Source of the DNA: Lysobacter antibioticus
GTDB lineage: Bacteria; Pseudomonadota; Gammaproteobacteria; Xanthomonadales; Xanthomonadaceae
NCBI RefSeq assembly: GCF_001442535.1
Contig: NZ_CP013141.1
Span: forward strand, 3,637,234 to 3,701,233
DNA length: 64,000 nucleotides
Reading direction: 5' to 3'
The stretch's first letter is position 1, and the number at the start of each line of letters is the position of its first letter. Of the stretch, positions 27,664 through 37,495 are shown in pieces. Position numbers and translations under genes: made by a program. Under the pieces are notes generated by a model. It was not told the DNA's origin. It saw nothing but the letters and a program-made list of their open reading frames with translations, and ran no database searches.

Positions 27664-29574
27664 TCAACTACCGGCATCGGCCCCGCGCGCCAGGGCGCGG
27701 CGGACCTCGTCGAGCGCGGCCGGGTCGTCGAGGGTCGACAGGTCGCCGGGGTCGCGGCTTTCGGCCAGGGCCTGGATCGAGCGCCGCAGCAACTTGCCCG
27801 AACGCGTCTTGGGCAGGGCATTGACCACGTACACCCGCGCCGGCCGCGCGACCGCACCGAGCTGCTCGACCACGCAGCGCTGCATGCCGGCCGCGGCCCC
27901 GGCGGGGTCCTGGTCGGCGGACTGCTTGAGCGTCGCGAACACCACCGGCACCTGCCCCTTGAGCTCGTCGTGCACGCCGATCACCGCGGCCTCGGCGACG
28001 CTGGCATGGCTGGCGACGGACTCCTCGATCTCGCGCGTGCCGAGGCGATGGCCGGCGACGTTGATCACGTCGTCGGTGCGGCCGAGGATGAAGGTGTAGC
28101 CGTCCTCGTCGCGGATCGCCCAGTCCAGCGAGCTGTACAGCAGCTCCTTGAAGTGGCTGAAATAACTCGACAGGAAGCGGGCGTCGTCGTTCCAGACCGT
28201 GGTCATGCAACCCGGCGGCAGCGGCGGCACGATCACCAGCACGCCCTTCTCGCGCGGGCCGACGTCGGCGCCGGTGGCCTCGTCGATCACCCGCAGGTGA
28301 TAGCCCGGCGTCGGCAACCCGGGCGAGCCGAACTTGACGGGCTTGAGCTCGAGCCCGGGCATCAGGGACAGCACCGGCCACCCGGTTTCTGTCTGCCAGT
28401 AGTTGTCGATGATGGTCTTGCCGATGCCGTCGGTGATCCAGTGCGCGGTCGGCTCGTCGAGCGGTTCGCCGGCGAGGAACAGCCATTGCAGTTTCGACAG
28501 GTCGTGTTTCTTCAGCCACGACGCGTCCTGCTTCTTCAGCACGCGGATGCCGGTCGGCGAGGAAAACATGGTGCGCACGCCGTATTGCTCGCAGATGCGC
28601 CACCAGATGCCCGGGTCCGGATTCGTCGGCAGCCCTTCGTACAACACCGACGTCGCGCCGGCGATCAGCGGGCCGTAGACGTTATAGGAGTGGCCGACCG
28701 CCCAACCGACGTCGGAGGTGGAGAACATCACCTGCCCGGCGCGGATGTCGTAGATCGACCACATCGACAAGGCCAGCGCCACCGCGTAGCCGCCGACGTC
28801 GCGTTGCACGCCCTTGGGCTTGCCGGTGGTGCCGGAGGTATAGAGCAGATAGCTGGGCTCGTTGGATTCGAGCCATTCGATTTCGACCTGGGTGCCGTCG
28901 TGGCGGGCGCGCAGAGCGGCATGGTCGACGTCGCGCCCGGCGAGGAGGGTCAGCGCCGGGTCCAGACCGCGGCTGACCACCAACACCCGCGACGGCGGCG
29001 ATTGCGCCTCGGCGCAGGCGGCATCGACCAGCGGTTTGTAGGGAATAACTTTGCCGCCGCGCATGCCGGCGTCGGCGCAGATCAACAGCTTGGGCGTGGC
29101 GTCGTCGATGCGCAGGGCCAGGTTGTGCGCGGCGAAGCCGCCGAACACCACCGAATGCACTGCGCCGATACGCGCGCAGGCGAGCATGGCGAACACCGCC
29201 TCGGCCATGTTCGGCATGTAGATCACCACGCGGTCGCCGCGCCCCACGTCGAGCGACTTCAGGATCGCCGCGAAGGTGTTCACTTCGCGATGCAATTCGG
29301 CGTAACTGACCTCGCGCGTCGATCCGGTTTCGCTGGAAATCGCGATCAGGGCGGCCTGCTCGCCGCGCGCTTGCAGGTGGCGATCGACCGCGTTGTAGCA
29401 AAGATTGGTTTCGCCGCCGATGAACCAGCGCCGGAATGGCGGCCGCGAGTAGTCGAGGATCTGCTGCGGCGGCTTGTGCCAATGGATCGCCTGCGCCTGC
29501 TCGGCCCAGAACGCCTCGGGCTGCTCGATCGAGCGACGGTGGAACGCTTCGTAGGACTCGACCTCGTCACGCAT
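27664..29574 (-). CDS. prpE: Propionate--CoA ligase
   Basis: 636-residue AMP-forming acyl-CoA synthetase that activates propionate to propionyl-CoA, feeding the methylcitrate cycle. Motifs: YTSGTTGKPKGVQRDVGGYA (P-loop-like A3), YWQTETGWP (A5), ILGRTDDVINVAGHRLGTRE (A8), and the C-terminal PKTRSGKLLRR with the regulatory lysine acetylated in this family. The segment GVQRDVGGYAVALALSMWSI separates PrpE from acetyl-CoA synthetase. GAGG lies 11 nt before the ATG at 29574. It is transcribed towards the SUFU gene, prpB and prpC. Composite element B follows its start on the upstream side. Confidence 0.93.
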   Translation of the reverse strand: MRDEVESYEAFHRRSIEQPEAFWAEQAQAIHWHKPPQQILDYSRPPFRRWFIGGETNLCYNAVDRHLQARGEQAALIAISSETGSTREVSYAELHREVNTFAAILKSLDVGRGDRVVIYMPNMAEAVFAMLACARIGAVHSVVFGGFAAHNLALRIDDATPKLLICADAGMRGGKVIPYKPLVDAACAEAQSPPSRVLVVSRGLDPALTLLAGRDVDHAALRARHDGTQVEIEWLESNEPSYLLYTSGTTGKPKGVQRDVGGYAVALALSMWSIYDIRAGQVMFSTSDVGWAVGHSYNVYGPLIAGATSVLYEGLPTNPDPGIWWRICEQYGVRTMFSSPTGIRVLKKQDASWLKKHDLSKLQWLFLAGEPLDEPTAHWITDGIGKTIIDNYWQTETGWPVLSLMPGLELKPVKFGSPGLPTPGYHLRVIDEATGADVGPREKGVLVIVPPLPPGCMTTVWNDDARFLSSYFSHFKELLYSSLDWAIRDEDGYTFILGRTDDVINVAGHRLGTREIEESVASHASVAEAAVIGVHDELKGQVPVVFATLKQSADQDPAGAAAGMQRCVVEQLGAVARPARVYVVNALPKTRSGKLLRRSIQALAESRDPGDLSTLDDPAALDEVRRALARGADAGS

Positions 29575-29770
29575 GCGGCTGCCTCGTGCGACCTGGGGGC
29601 TACCGCTCGCAGGCTAGACCAAGCGGCCGGCGGGTGGCGCTACGACCATGGTCTAGAGGGAGGGGTGTTGGTGGGGTGTGAATGGGTGGGATTTGGCGTT
29701 GGCGATCCGGTCGGGAGGCTCGCCCCGGGAGTGCCGCGGCCCCTGCCTTAGTTGTGGCCTCCCCTCCGCT

Positions 29771-30508
29771 TTGGCCTTGGCTGTGGCCTTGGCCGTAGCT
29801 GTAGCTGTAGCTGTAGCTGTAGCTGTGCGTAGCCTGAGACTCGCGAAGGCAATAGAAGACCCGAAGGGCGGCGCGCAGGGATGCGCGCCGTTTTTCATCG
29901 GGACAGGGATGTCCCGCATGAAAAATCCCCGCGGATGCACCGCTCGTGCGGGCTTGTGATTCAAAGAAAAGCATTTTTCTTTGGTTAGCTTTCTTTTGTT
30001 GCTTATGACAAAAGAAAGTAACCCGCCGCTTTAGTGGCGGAAGCTCTTAGCGTTTGATCTGGATCTGGATCTGGATCTGGATCTAGATCTTGCTTGAGCG
30101 TTGCGCCGCAAGACCACCACAACGCGGTCGCGGCTCGCGCCGCTCCTACCCTGACGGGCTACGGCCCGCATCGGCGCGAGTGAGAGGTCGCAGTCGCGAC
30201 TCACGTCGCTCCTACGGGGGAGGATTCGCTGTGCTCCTTTCTTCAAGCAAGTGCAGAGCTTCCGCCCGCTAAAGCGGCCGGGTTACTTTCTTTTGTCATA
30301 AGCAACAAAAGAAAGCTAACCAAAGAAAAATGCTTTTCTTTGAATCACAAGCCCGCATGTTCGGCGCATACGCAGGCATGCAACACACGGGACATCCTTG
30401 TCCCGGTGTTGCACGACGCGCATCCATGCGCGTCGCCCTTCGGGTGTCCTTTGCCTTCGCAAATCTTAGACGACGCACAGCTAAAGCTACACCGCTAGAG
30501 CTAGAGCC
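29771..30508. repeat. Composite hairpin element, copy B (paired inverted arms with REP core)
   Basis: Left edge: nine in-phase hexamers at 29771-29824 (TTGGCC variants then GTAGCTx5). Left arm hairpins: 29869-29890, 29891-29925, 29983-30023. The core has (GATCTG)x6 at 30056-30091 and two REP copies at 30124-30150 and 30187-30215. Right arm hairpins: 30281-30321, 30380-30412, 30414-30435. Right edge: degenerate hexamers at 30479-30508. Further A/C-rich GCAAAAC sequence runs to 30547, abutting the TonB-receptor stop codon. In the right arm the middle hairpin has a replaced base stem (GCAACAC/GTGTTGC) that still pairs. No transposase is present. Confidence 0.85.
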
Positions 30509-30547
30509 AAGCGGAAACAGTACAGAAGCAAAACAAAGCAAAGCGGA

Positions 30548-32914
30548 TCAGAACCTCGCGTCGATCGTCAAAAACACCTGCCGCGGCGCGTTCGCATGGA
30601 AGGCGAAGGTCTTGCCCTGCGGGTCGGCCGCGCTGAACGCGGTCAAATTACTCGCGGTGCGTTTGTCGGTGAGGTTGCTGCCATTGAGCGCCACCGACCA
30701 CTGCCGGAACGGGCCCATCGCGCCGAAGGTGTAGCGGGCCGAAGCGTCGAAGGTGGTCGAGCCGCCGAAGCCGTTGTCGTTGGTGTAGGTGTAGTAGCGC
30801 TTGCCGGTGTACTTGCCGCTCAGGCTCAGCAGCCAGGGGCCGTTGCGGTAGCTGACTTCGCTCGACAGCATCTTGTCGGGCACGTCGACCACGCGCTTGT
30901 CGCGGGTCTGGATCTCGCGGCCGGCGTCGATGTAGTTGTCCTGGTAGGTCGACTTGTTCCACGACAAGGCGTTGTACCACTGGAACTGTTCGCTGGGTTT
31001 CCAGATGAAGACCAGCTCGCTGCCGACGCTGTCGACCGAGCCGACGTTGAAGAACTTGGTGATGCACTCCGGGCGGGTACCGGCTTCGATGCTCGAACAA
31101 GGGTTCAACGACAGCAGACGGTTGTCGAAACGCACCGCGTACAGGCTCAACGAAGCCTGGTAGGTCTCGCCGACGCGGCGGTAGCCGGCTTCGATGGTGC
31201 GCGACTCCTCGGGGTCGAGGCTGTCTTTCTGCGCATCGAACGCGGCCTGGTTGATCGCCAGCGGGCCGCCGGCGCCGCCGCCGACGAAAGCGGCGACGTT
31301 GCGGGTGTAGGCGGCGAACAGCTCCTGGCCTTCGCCGAGCTTGTAGCCGATGCCCAGCTGCGGCAGGAAGCTCTTGTCGGTCTTCAGGCGACCGGTCGCG
31401 TTAGGCACTTCCATGGTCGACGGCGCGACCTGGCGCGCACGCATGTCGACCCGGGTGCTCTTGGCGCCGATGTCGAGGGTCATGCGCCCGTCGAGCAGGC
31501 TGATGGTGTCCTGCAGATAGGCCTGGCGCGTGTTGATGCGGTACTTCTGGAAGAACAGGCGGCGATCCGGGTCGCGCAGATAGCGGTCGTCGTTGACCGG
31601 GCCTTCGATGAAGTAGAAATTGCGCTGTACGTCGTGGTGGTTGCTCTCGTACCAGAAGCCGCCTTCGATGCGGTGGTTGCCGATCTCCCAGTTCAACGAG
31701 GCCATCGCACCGTAGCGGTTGATGCCGTAGTTGGTGCTGCGGATCGAGATCGGGATCGCCTTGGACGTGTTCGGATAGGAGTAATTGCCCGGCGACCACC
31801 AATGGCCCTGGCCGCGGTTGTCGTGGTAGTAGGCCTGCGACTTCAGCTGCACGCCTTCGCCGAGATTGAACTCGCCGGCGATCGCGGCGAGGTGGTCGGT
31901 GCGCAGGGCTCGGCTGGCGTAGTAGGCGTCGTCGATGCTGTTGGCCGGGCCGCTGAAGGCGCAGCGTTTGTCGCCAGCGAGGTGCTGGCGCGCCGGCCAC
32001 GGGCGCGGCGCGCAATAGGCCGCGGCCAGGGCGCGCTGCCAATCGGGCTTGTACAGGTTCCAGTCCCATCCGGCGCCGCGCGCGAGCAGACCCTTGGACA
32101 GATAGGCGAAGTTGGCCTGGCTGGTCTCGGCGCTGGCGAGGTAGGCGCTGATGCGGTGGCCGTCGCCGAAGTTGTAGACCGCCTTGAGGTTGACCTGGTT
32201 CTGGTCCTGGTTGTCGCCCGGCGCCGACCACATATCGGCGCTGAGGATCGAGCCGGACAGATACATCGAGAAGCCGCCGTGCTCGCCGGTGTCCAGGCGC
32301 GCATAGGTGCGGCGGGTTTTGTCGCTGCCGAAGGTCTGAGCCAGGCGCAGCCCGAACTCGGCCTCGGGGTCGGCCGAGAAATACTGCAGGGTGCCGCCGA
32401 GGTTGCTGGTCGAGGCGGTGCCGAGCGAACCCACGCCAGCGGCGAGTTCGGCGCCGGCGAGGTTCTCGCCGATCAGGGCGCGGCTGATCCCCAGGCCGTT
32501 GTAATTGCCGTAGCTGTTGTCGCCGAGCGGGATGCCGTCGAGCGTATAGCCCAGCAGGCGCTGATTAAAGCCGCGCAGGCTGATGGTCTGGGATTCCTCG
32601 TTGGCGCCGTAGACGTCGTTGGACTGCACCGAGATGCCCGGCAGCTTGTTGAGGATCTTCTGTGCGCTGGTGCCCGGGGCCGGCAGCTCCATGTCGGCGC
32701 GCTTGATGCGCTGGACTTGGCGGGTTTCGCCCATGCCGATCACCGACACCGCGTCGAGCGTGGTCGCGTCGCTGTCGGCGGCGGCATCGGCCGCAGCATC
32801 GAGGGCGGCGGTATCGAGACCGGCGGTTTCGAGAGCGGCGGCCTGGACCGGCAGCATCGCCAGCGCCGACCAGATCGCCAGCACCAGGGTCGGCGTTGCG
32901 TGGGCTCGTTTCAT
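30548..32914 (-). CDS. TonB-dependent outer-membrane receptor
   Basis: 788-residue TonB-dependent receptor. The signal peptide starts MKRAHATPTLVLAIWSALAM. The plug domain includes RADMELPAPGTSAQKILNKL then PGISVQSNDVYGANEESQ and ISLRGFNQRLLGYTLDGIPL. The barrel ends with the aromatic QVFLTIDARF. The ATG at 32914 (GGAG 10 nt upstream) was preferred over a GTG two codons earlier. Substrate (a siderophore, glycan or other ligand) cannot be deduced, though the N-terminal Ala/Asp-rich extension is longer than in simple siderophore receptors. No linked tonB or regulator. Element B touches its stop codon. Confidence 0.92.
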   Translation of the reverse strand: MKRAHATPTLVLAIWSALAMLPVQAAALETAGLDTAALDAAADAAADSDATTLDAVSVIGMGETRQVQRIKRADMELPAPGTSAQKILNKLPGISVQSNDVYGANEESQTISLRGFNQRLLGYTLDGIPLGDNSYGNYNGLGISRALIGENLAGAELAAGVGSLGTASTSNLGGTLQYFSADPEAEFGLRLAQTFGSDKTRRTYARLDTGEHGGFSMYLSGSILSADMWSAPGDNQDQNQVNLKAVYNFGDGHRISAYLASAETSQANFAYLSKGLLARGAGWDWNLYKPDWQRALAAAYCAPRPWPARQHLAGDKRCAFSGPANSIDDAYYASRALRTDHLAAIAGEFNLGEGVQLKSQAYYHDNRGQGHWWSPGNYSYPNTSKAIPISIRSTNYGINRYGAMASLNWEIGNHRIEGGFWYESNHHDVQRNFYFIEGPVNDDRYLRDPDRRLFFQKYRINTRQAYLQDTISLLDGRMTLDIGAKSTRVDMRARQVAPSTMEVPNATGRLKTDKSFLPQLGIGYKLGEGQELFAAYTRNVAAFVGGGAGGPLAINQAAFDAQKDSLDPEESRTIEAGYRRVGETYQASLSLYAVRFDNRLLSLNPCSSIEAGTRPECITKFFNVGSVDSVGSELVFIWKPSEQFQWYNALSWNKSTYQDNYIDAGREIQTRDKRVVDVPDKMLSSEVSYRNGPWLLSLSGKYTGKRYYTYTNDNGFGGSTTFDASARYTFGAMGPFRQWSVALNGSNLTDKRTASNLTAFSAADPQGKTFAFHANAPRQVFLTIDARF

Positions 32915-33340
32915 TCGCACATCTCCAAAGGGGCATCGATCACAGCCGGCAAGGATGGCGGTCGCAGATGACGCGAAGATGGCGAGGCTGCGCCCGCGAT
33001 GCCGCTGCGAGGCGCGAGTGCGGCTGCGCCGCGACGCCGATCCGGTCTTATCGCCTGCATTTCCCCGATGGCGCGGTCCGCGGATTCATCGACCGCGGTC
33101 ACGACGCCAAAGCCCCTCGCCGCGGTCGATCCGCATAGGCCGAATGCACCGGATCGCCTGCATTTCCGGCCTTTGGCACGGCCTCGGCCGGCCCTAACCC
33201 TAAGGTGCTATTGGTCGCGGCCGGCCGCGCGCCCACCATCGGCAACGGGCGCAGGGACGTGCCGCCGTCGTGCCATGGCCGTTCCGCGATGCCTCCGCAT
33301 CGAACGATCCGGCGCCGTCCCTACCCAACCAGGAGCCGCC
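32915..33340. other. 425-bp divergent spacer, weak sigma-54-like site
   Basis: Spacer between the TonB receptor (minus) and the MHS symporter (plus). TTGGCACG at 33173-33180 is followed, 10 bp after GG, by GC, so the invariant GG-N10-GC spacing of a sigma-54 promoter is met, but the -12 half reads CGGC rather than TTGC. Such promoters often drive dicarboxylate uptake genes. A duplicated TCGCCTGCATTTCC occurs near 33050 and 33155. No gene was seen. Confidence 0.3.
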
Positions 33341-34669
33341 GTGAGCGCTACCACCGCCGACACCTTCCTTGCCAGCGCACCGGCCATGAGCCCCAGCCAG
33401 CGCCTGAAGTCGATCTTCTCCGGATCGATCGGCAACTTGGTCGAGTACTACGACTGGTACGTCTACAGCGCGTTCTCGCTGTACTTCGCCCACGTGTTCT
33501 TCCCCAAGGGCGACAGTATCTCGCAAGCGCTCAATGCCGCGGCGATCTTCGCCGTCGGCTTTCTGATGCGCCCGCTCGGCGGCTGGGTGTTCGGCCGCTA
33601 CGCCGACCGCCGCGGCCGCAAGGCGGCGCTGATGCTATCGGTGCTGATGATGTGCACCGGCTCGCTGATCATCACCTTCACCCCGGGCTACGAGACCCTC
33701 GGCATCTTCGCGCCGATCCTGTTGGTGTTCGCGCGCCTGCTGCAGGGGCTCAGCGTCGGCGGCGAATACGGCAGCTCGGCGACCTACCTCAGCGAGATGT
33801 CCTCGCGCGAAAATCGCGGCTTCTGGTCGAGCTTCCTCTACGTCACCCTGATCATGGGCCAGTTGCTCGCCCTGATGGTGCTGATCGTGCTGCAGCAGTT
33901 CGTGCTCGACGACGAGCAGCTCAAGTCCTGGGGCTGGCGTATCCCGTTCGCGATCGGCGCCCTAGCCGCGGTGATCGCCCTGTACCTGCGCCGCAACATG
34001 CAGGAAACCGAATCCTTCACCAAGCTCAAGGCCAGCGACACCCCGCTGCGCAAGGAAGGCTCGCTGCGCACCCTGATGCAGCACCCGCGCGCGGTGTTGA
34101 CGGTGATCGGCCTGACCATGGGCGGCACCCTGGCGTTCTACACCTACACCAACTACATGTTGAAGTTCCTCACCATCAGCACCGGCTTCGACAAGGAAAC
34201 CGCGTCGCTGATCAACGCCGCGACCCTGTTCGTCTACATGCTGATGCAGCCGCTGGTCGGCGCCCTGTCCGACCGCATCGGCCGGCGCCCACTGCTGATC
34301 GCTTTCGGCGTGCTCGGCACGGTGCTGACGGTGCCGGTGATGCACCTGATCCAGGACGCGCAGACGCCGATGCAGGCGTTCTGGCTGATCATGATCCTGC
34401 TCAGCGCGGTCAGCGGCTACACCGCGATCAATGCGGTGGTGAAGGCCGAGCTGTTCCCGGTCGAGATCCGCGCGCTCGGCGTCGGCCTGCCCTATGCGCT
34501 CACCGTCGCCCTGTTCGGCGGCACCGCCGAGCCGGTCGCGCTGTGGTTCAAGAAGATCGGCATGGAGACCGGCTTCTTCTGGTACGTCAGCGCCTGCATC
34601 GCCTGCTCGCTGCTGGTCTACACCCTGATGCCCGACACCCGCAAGCACTCCCACATCGACCGCGACTGA
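33341..34669 (+). CDS. MHS-family MFS symporter (alpha-ketoglutarate/dicarboxylate-like)
   Basis: 442-residue metabolite:H+ symporter with 12 helices. The N-terminal SIFSGSIGNLVEYYDWYVYS followed by AFSLYFAHVFFP is the classical MHS start shared by KgtP. Motif A-like GRYADRRGRKAALMLSVLMM follows helix 2, and GRLLQG-equivalent ARLLQGLSVGGEYGSSATYL is in helix 4-5. The GTG at 33341 is preceded by AGGAG 6 nt upstream. It is the first gene of a plus-strand cluster with dctA, a porin and a hybrid kinase, so a C4- or C5-dicarboxylate substrate is likely by context. Confidence 0.88.
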   Translation: MSATTADTFLASAPAMSPSQRLKSIFSGSIGNLVEYYDWYVYSAFSLYFAHVFFPKGDSISQALNAAAIFAVGFLMRPLGGWVFGRYADRRGRKAALMLSVLMMCTGSLIITFTPGYETLGIFAPILLVFARLLQGLSVGGEYGSSATYLSEMSSRENRGFWSSFLYVTLIMGQLLALMVLIVLQQFVLDDEQLKSWGWRIPFAIGALAAVIALYLRRNMQETESFTKLKASDTPLRKEGSLRTLMQHPRAVLTVIGLTMGGTLAFYTYTNYMLKFLTISTGFDKETASLINAATLFVYMLMQPLVGALSDRIGRRPLLIAFGVLGTVLTVPVMHLIQDAQTPMQAFWLIMILLSAVSGYTAINAVVKAELFPVEIRALGVGLPYALTVALFGGTAEPVALWFKKIGMETGFFWYVSACIACSLLVYTLMPDTRKHSHIDRD

Positions 34670-34728
34670 GCCCCCCGCTTCGCTCGTCGCTCGTTCCTCT
34701 CCACTCGTTCCTCGCCTGAGTACCCGCC

Positions 34729-36051
<1,323 letters not shown>

Positions 36052-36171
36052 GCCCTCAGTACCCCCCTTAGCAACACCCCCTCCCTAGCCATCGCCGCAG
36101 CCGGACGCATCGCGTCCGGCACGGCACGCTGCTGCCAGGACGGCTGCCGCACGACCCTGGAGCCCGCCTCG

Positions 36172-37374
36172 ATGCCGCGTCCCGATCATCTCGCCCTCGC
36201 CCTGTCCGCCGTGTTGTTGTCGTCCGCCGCCTGCGCCGCCCAGGCCGCCGGTTTCGACGATTGGCCGACCAAGTACAGCTTCGGCAACGGCACCGAGGTG
36301 TCGGCCACCGGCAACTTCGCCTACGACGTGGTCGATTTTTCCGGCGACCGCGGCTACGGCACGGCAGCGACCGCGCTCAGCGACGACGGCCACTACCGTC
36401 GCCGCGAATTCGGAATCGGCCTGAAGAAAAAGGACGTCTACGATTTCACCGCGGTGATGGACTTCGAATCCAAGCTCTGGCTCGACGTCGCCCTGCGCCT
36501 GGAAACCAAGGCCTTGTTCGGCGCCGATTACGGCAAATTGCGGGTCGGCTATTTCAAGACGCCGGTCAGCATGGAAAGCGTGGCGGCTTCGCGCACCGCC
36601 AGCATGATGGAACTGTCGGCAGCCTCGCAGGCGATGTTCCAGGGCCGCCGCACCGGCGTGGAGTGGTCGCTGGAGCGGCCGCGCTATGCCGTGAGCACCG
36701 CCTACTTTTTCGGTCACGATCTGCAGGGCGACAACCCCGGCACCACCGCCGCGGCACGCGCGGTGTGGACGCCGGTCAAGGACAAGAATCGCGTCGTGCA
36801 CCTGGGCCTGACCGGTTCGGTCGAAAACCCGCACGGCTTCCGCGACGGACGCGGCGCCTACTTCGGCCCGTCGGCGCGGTTCCGCGCGCGCCCGGAGAAC
36901 GGACTCACGGCGGTACGCCTGGTCGACTCGGGCAGCCTGCGCAACACCGACCGCATCGTGCGCAACGGCCTGGAAGCGCTGTGGATCGACGGCCCCTGGT
37001 CGCTGCAGGCCGAATACCTGCGCGCCAGCGCCGAACGCGACAACGGCGCGCGCGATTTCACCGCCAAGGGCTATTACGTCACCGGCAGTTGGGTGCTGAC
37101 CGGCGAAACGCGACCCTACAGCAACAACAACGTCGCCAACATCAAACCGGCGCACGGCTATGGCGCGGTCGAACTGCTCGCGCGCTACGGCGAAGTGGAC
37201 CTCGACGACGGCGGCATCGCCGGCGGCCGCCAGCGCGACCTGACCCTCGGCGTGAACTGGTACCTGACCACGCATTTCAAGTTCCAGGCCAATTACGTGC
37301 GCGTGTCGGACGACAAGGGCGTGCTGTCGGCGGACCCGGACGTGTTGGAGGTGCGGGCGCAGGTGCATTTCTGA
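36172..37374 (+). CDS. OprP/OprO-type outer-membrane porin
   Basis: 400-residue beta-barrel protein. The signal peptide is MPRPDHLALALSAVLLSSAA with cleavage near AQA-A. Many amphipathic strands follow, with motifs typical of the phosphate-selective porin O/P family: RREFGIGLKKKDVYDF, LRVGYFKTPVSMESVAASRT, and a final aromatic strand EVRAQVHF. In this cluster with DctA and an MHS symporter the porin probably admits dicarboxylates rather than phosphate. No ribosome site is strongly marked; GGAG lies 11 nt before the ATG. Confidence 0.85.
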   Translation: MPRPDHLALALSAVLLSSAACAAQAAGFDDWPTKYSFGNGTEVSATGNFAYDVVDFSGDRGYGTAATALSDDGHYRRREFGIGLKKKDVYDFTAVMDFESKLWLDVALRLETKALFGADYGKLRVGYFKTPVSMESVAASRTASMMELSAASQAMFQGRRTGVEWSLERPRYAVSTAYFFGHDLQGDNPGTTAAARAVWTPVKDKNRVVHLGLTGSVENPHGFRDGRGAYFGPSARFRARPENGLTAVRLVDSGSLRNTDRIVRNGLEALWIDGPWSLQAEYLRASAERDNGARDFTAKGYYVTGSWVLTGETRPYSNNNVANIKPAHGYGAVELLARYGEVDLDDGGIAGGRQRDLTLGVNWYLTTHFKFQANYVRVSDDKGVLSADPDVLEVRAQVHF

Positions 37375-37495
37375 GGGAACGCAGAGTTGTCGGCAGCTTG
37401 CGTCGATGTGGTCTTGGCTTCGGCAGTCGGCGCCACTCCGGCCTCCACCCCAAACCGGTTAGTCTTGCACCGAGGCCCCAACGAGCCCCGCCACC

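Noticed and set aside
33173..33188. Sigma-54 promoter ahead of the MHS symporter
   Set aside because: Only the GG-N10-GC spacing and the -24 half fit. The -12 half is a poor match, so it is recorded as weak and not listed as a promoter.
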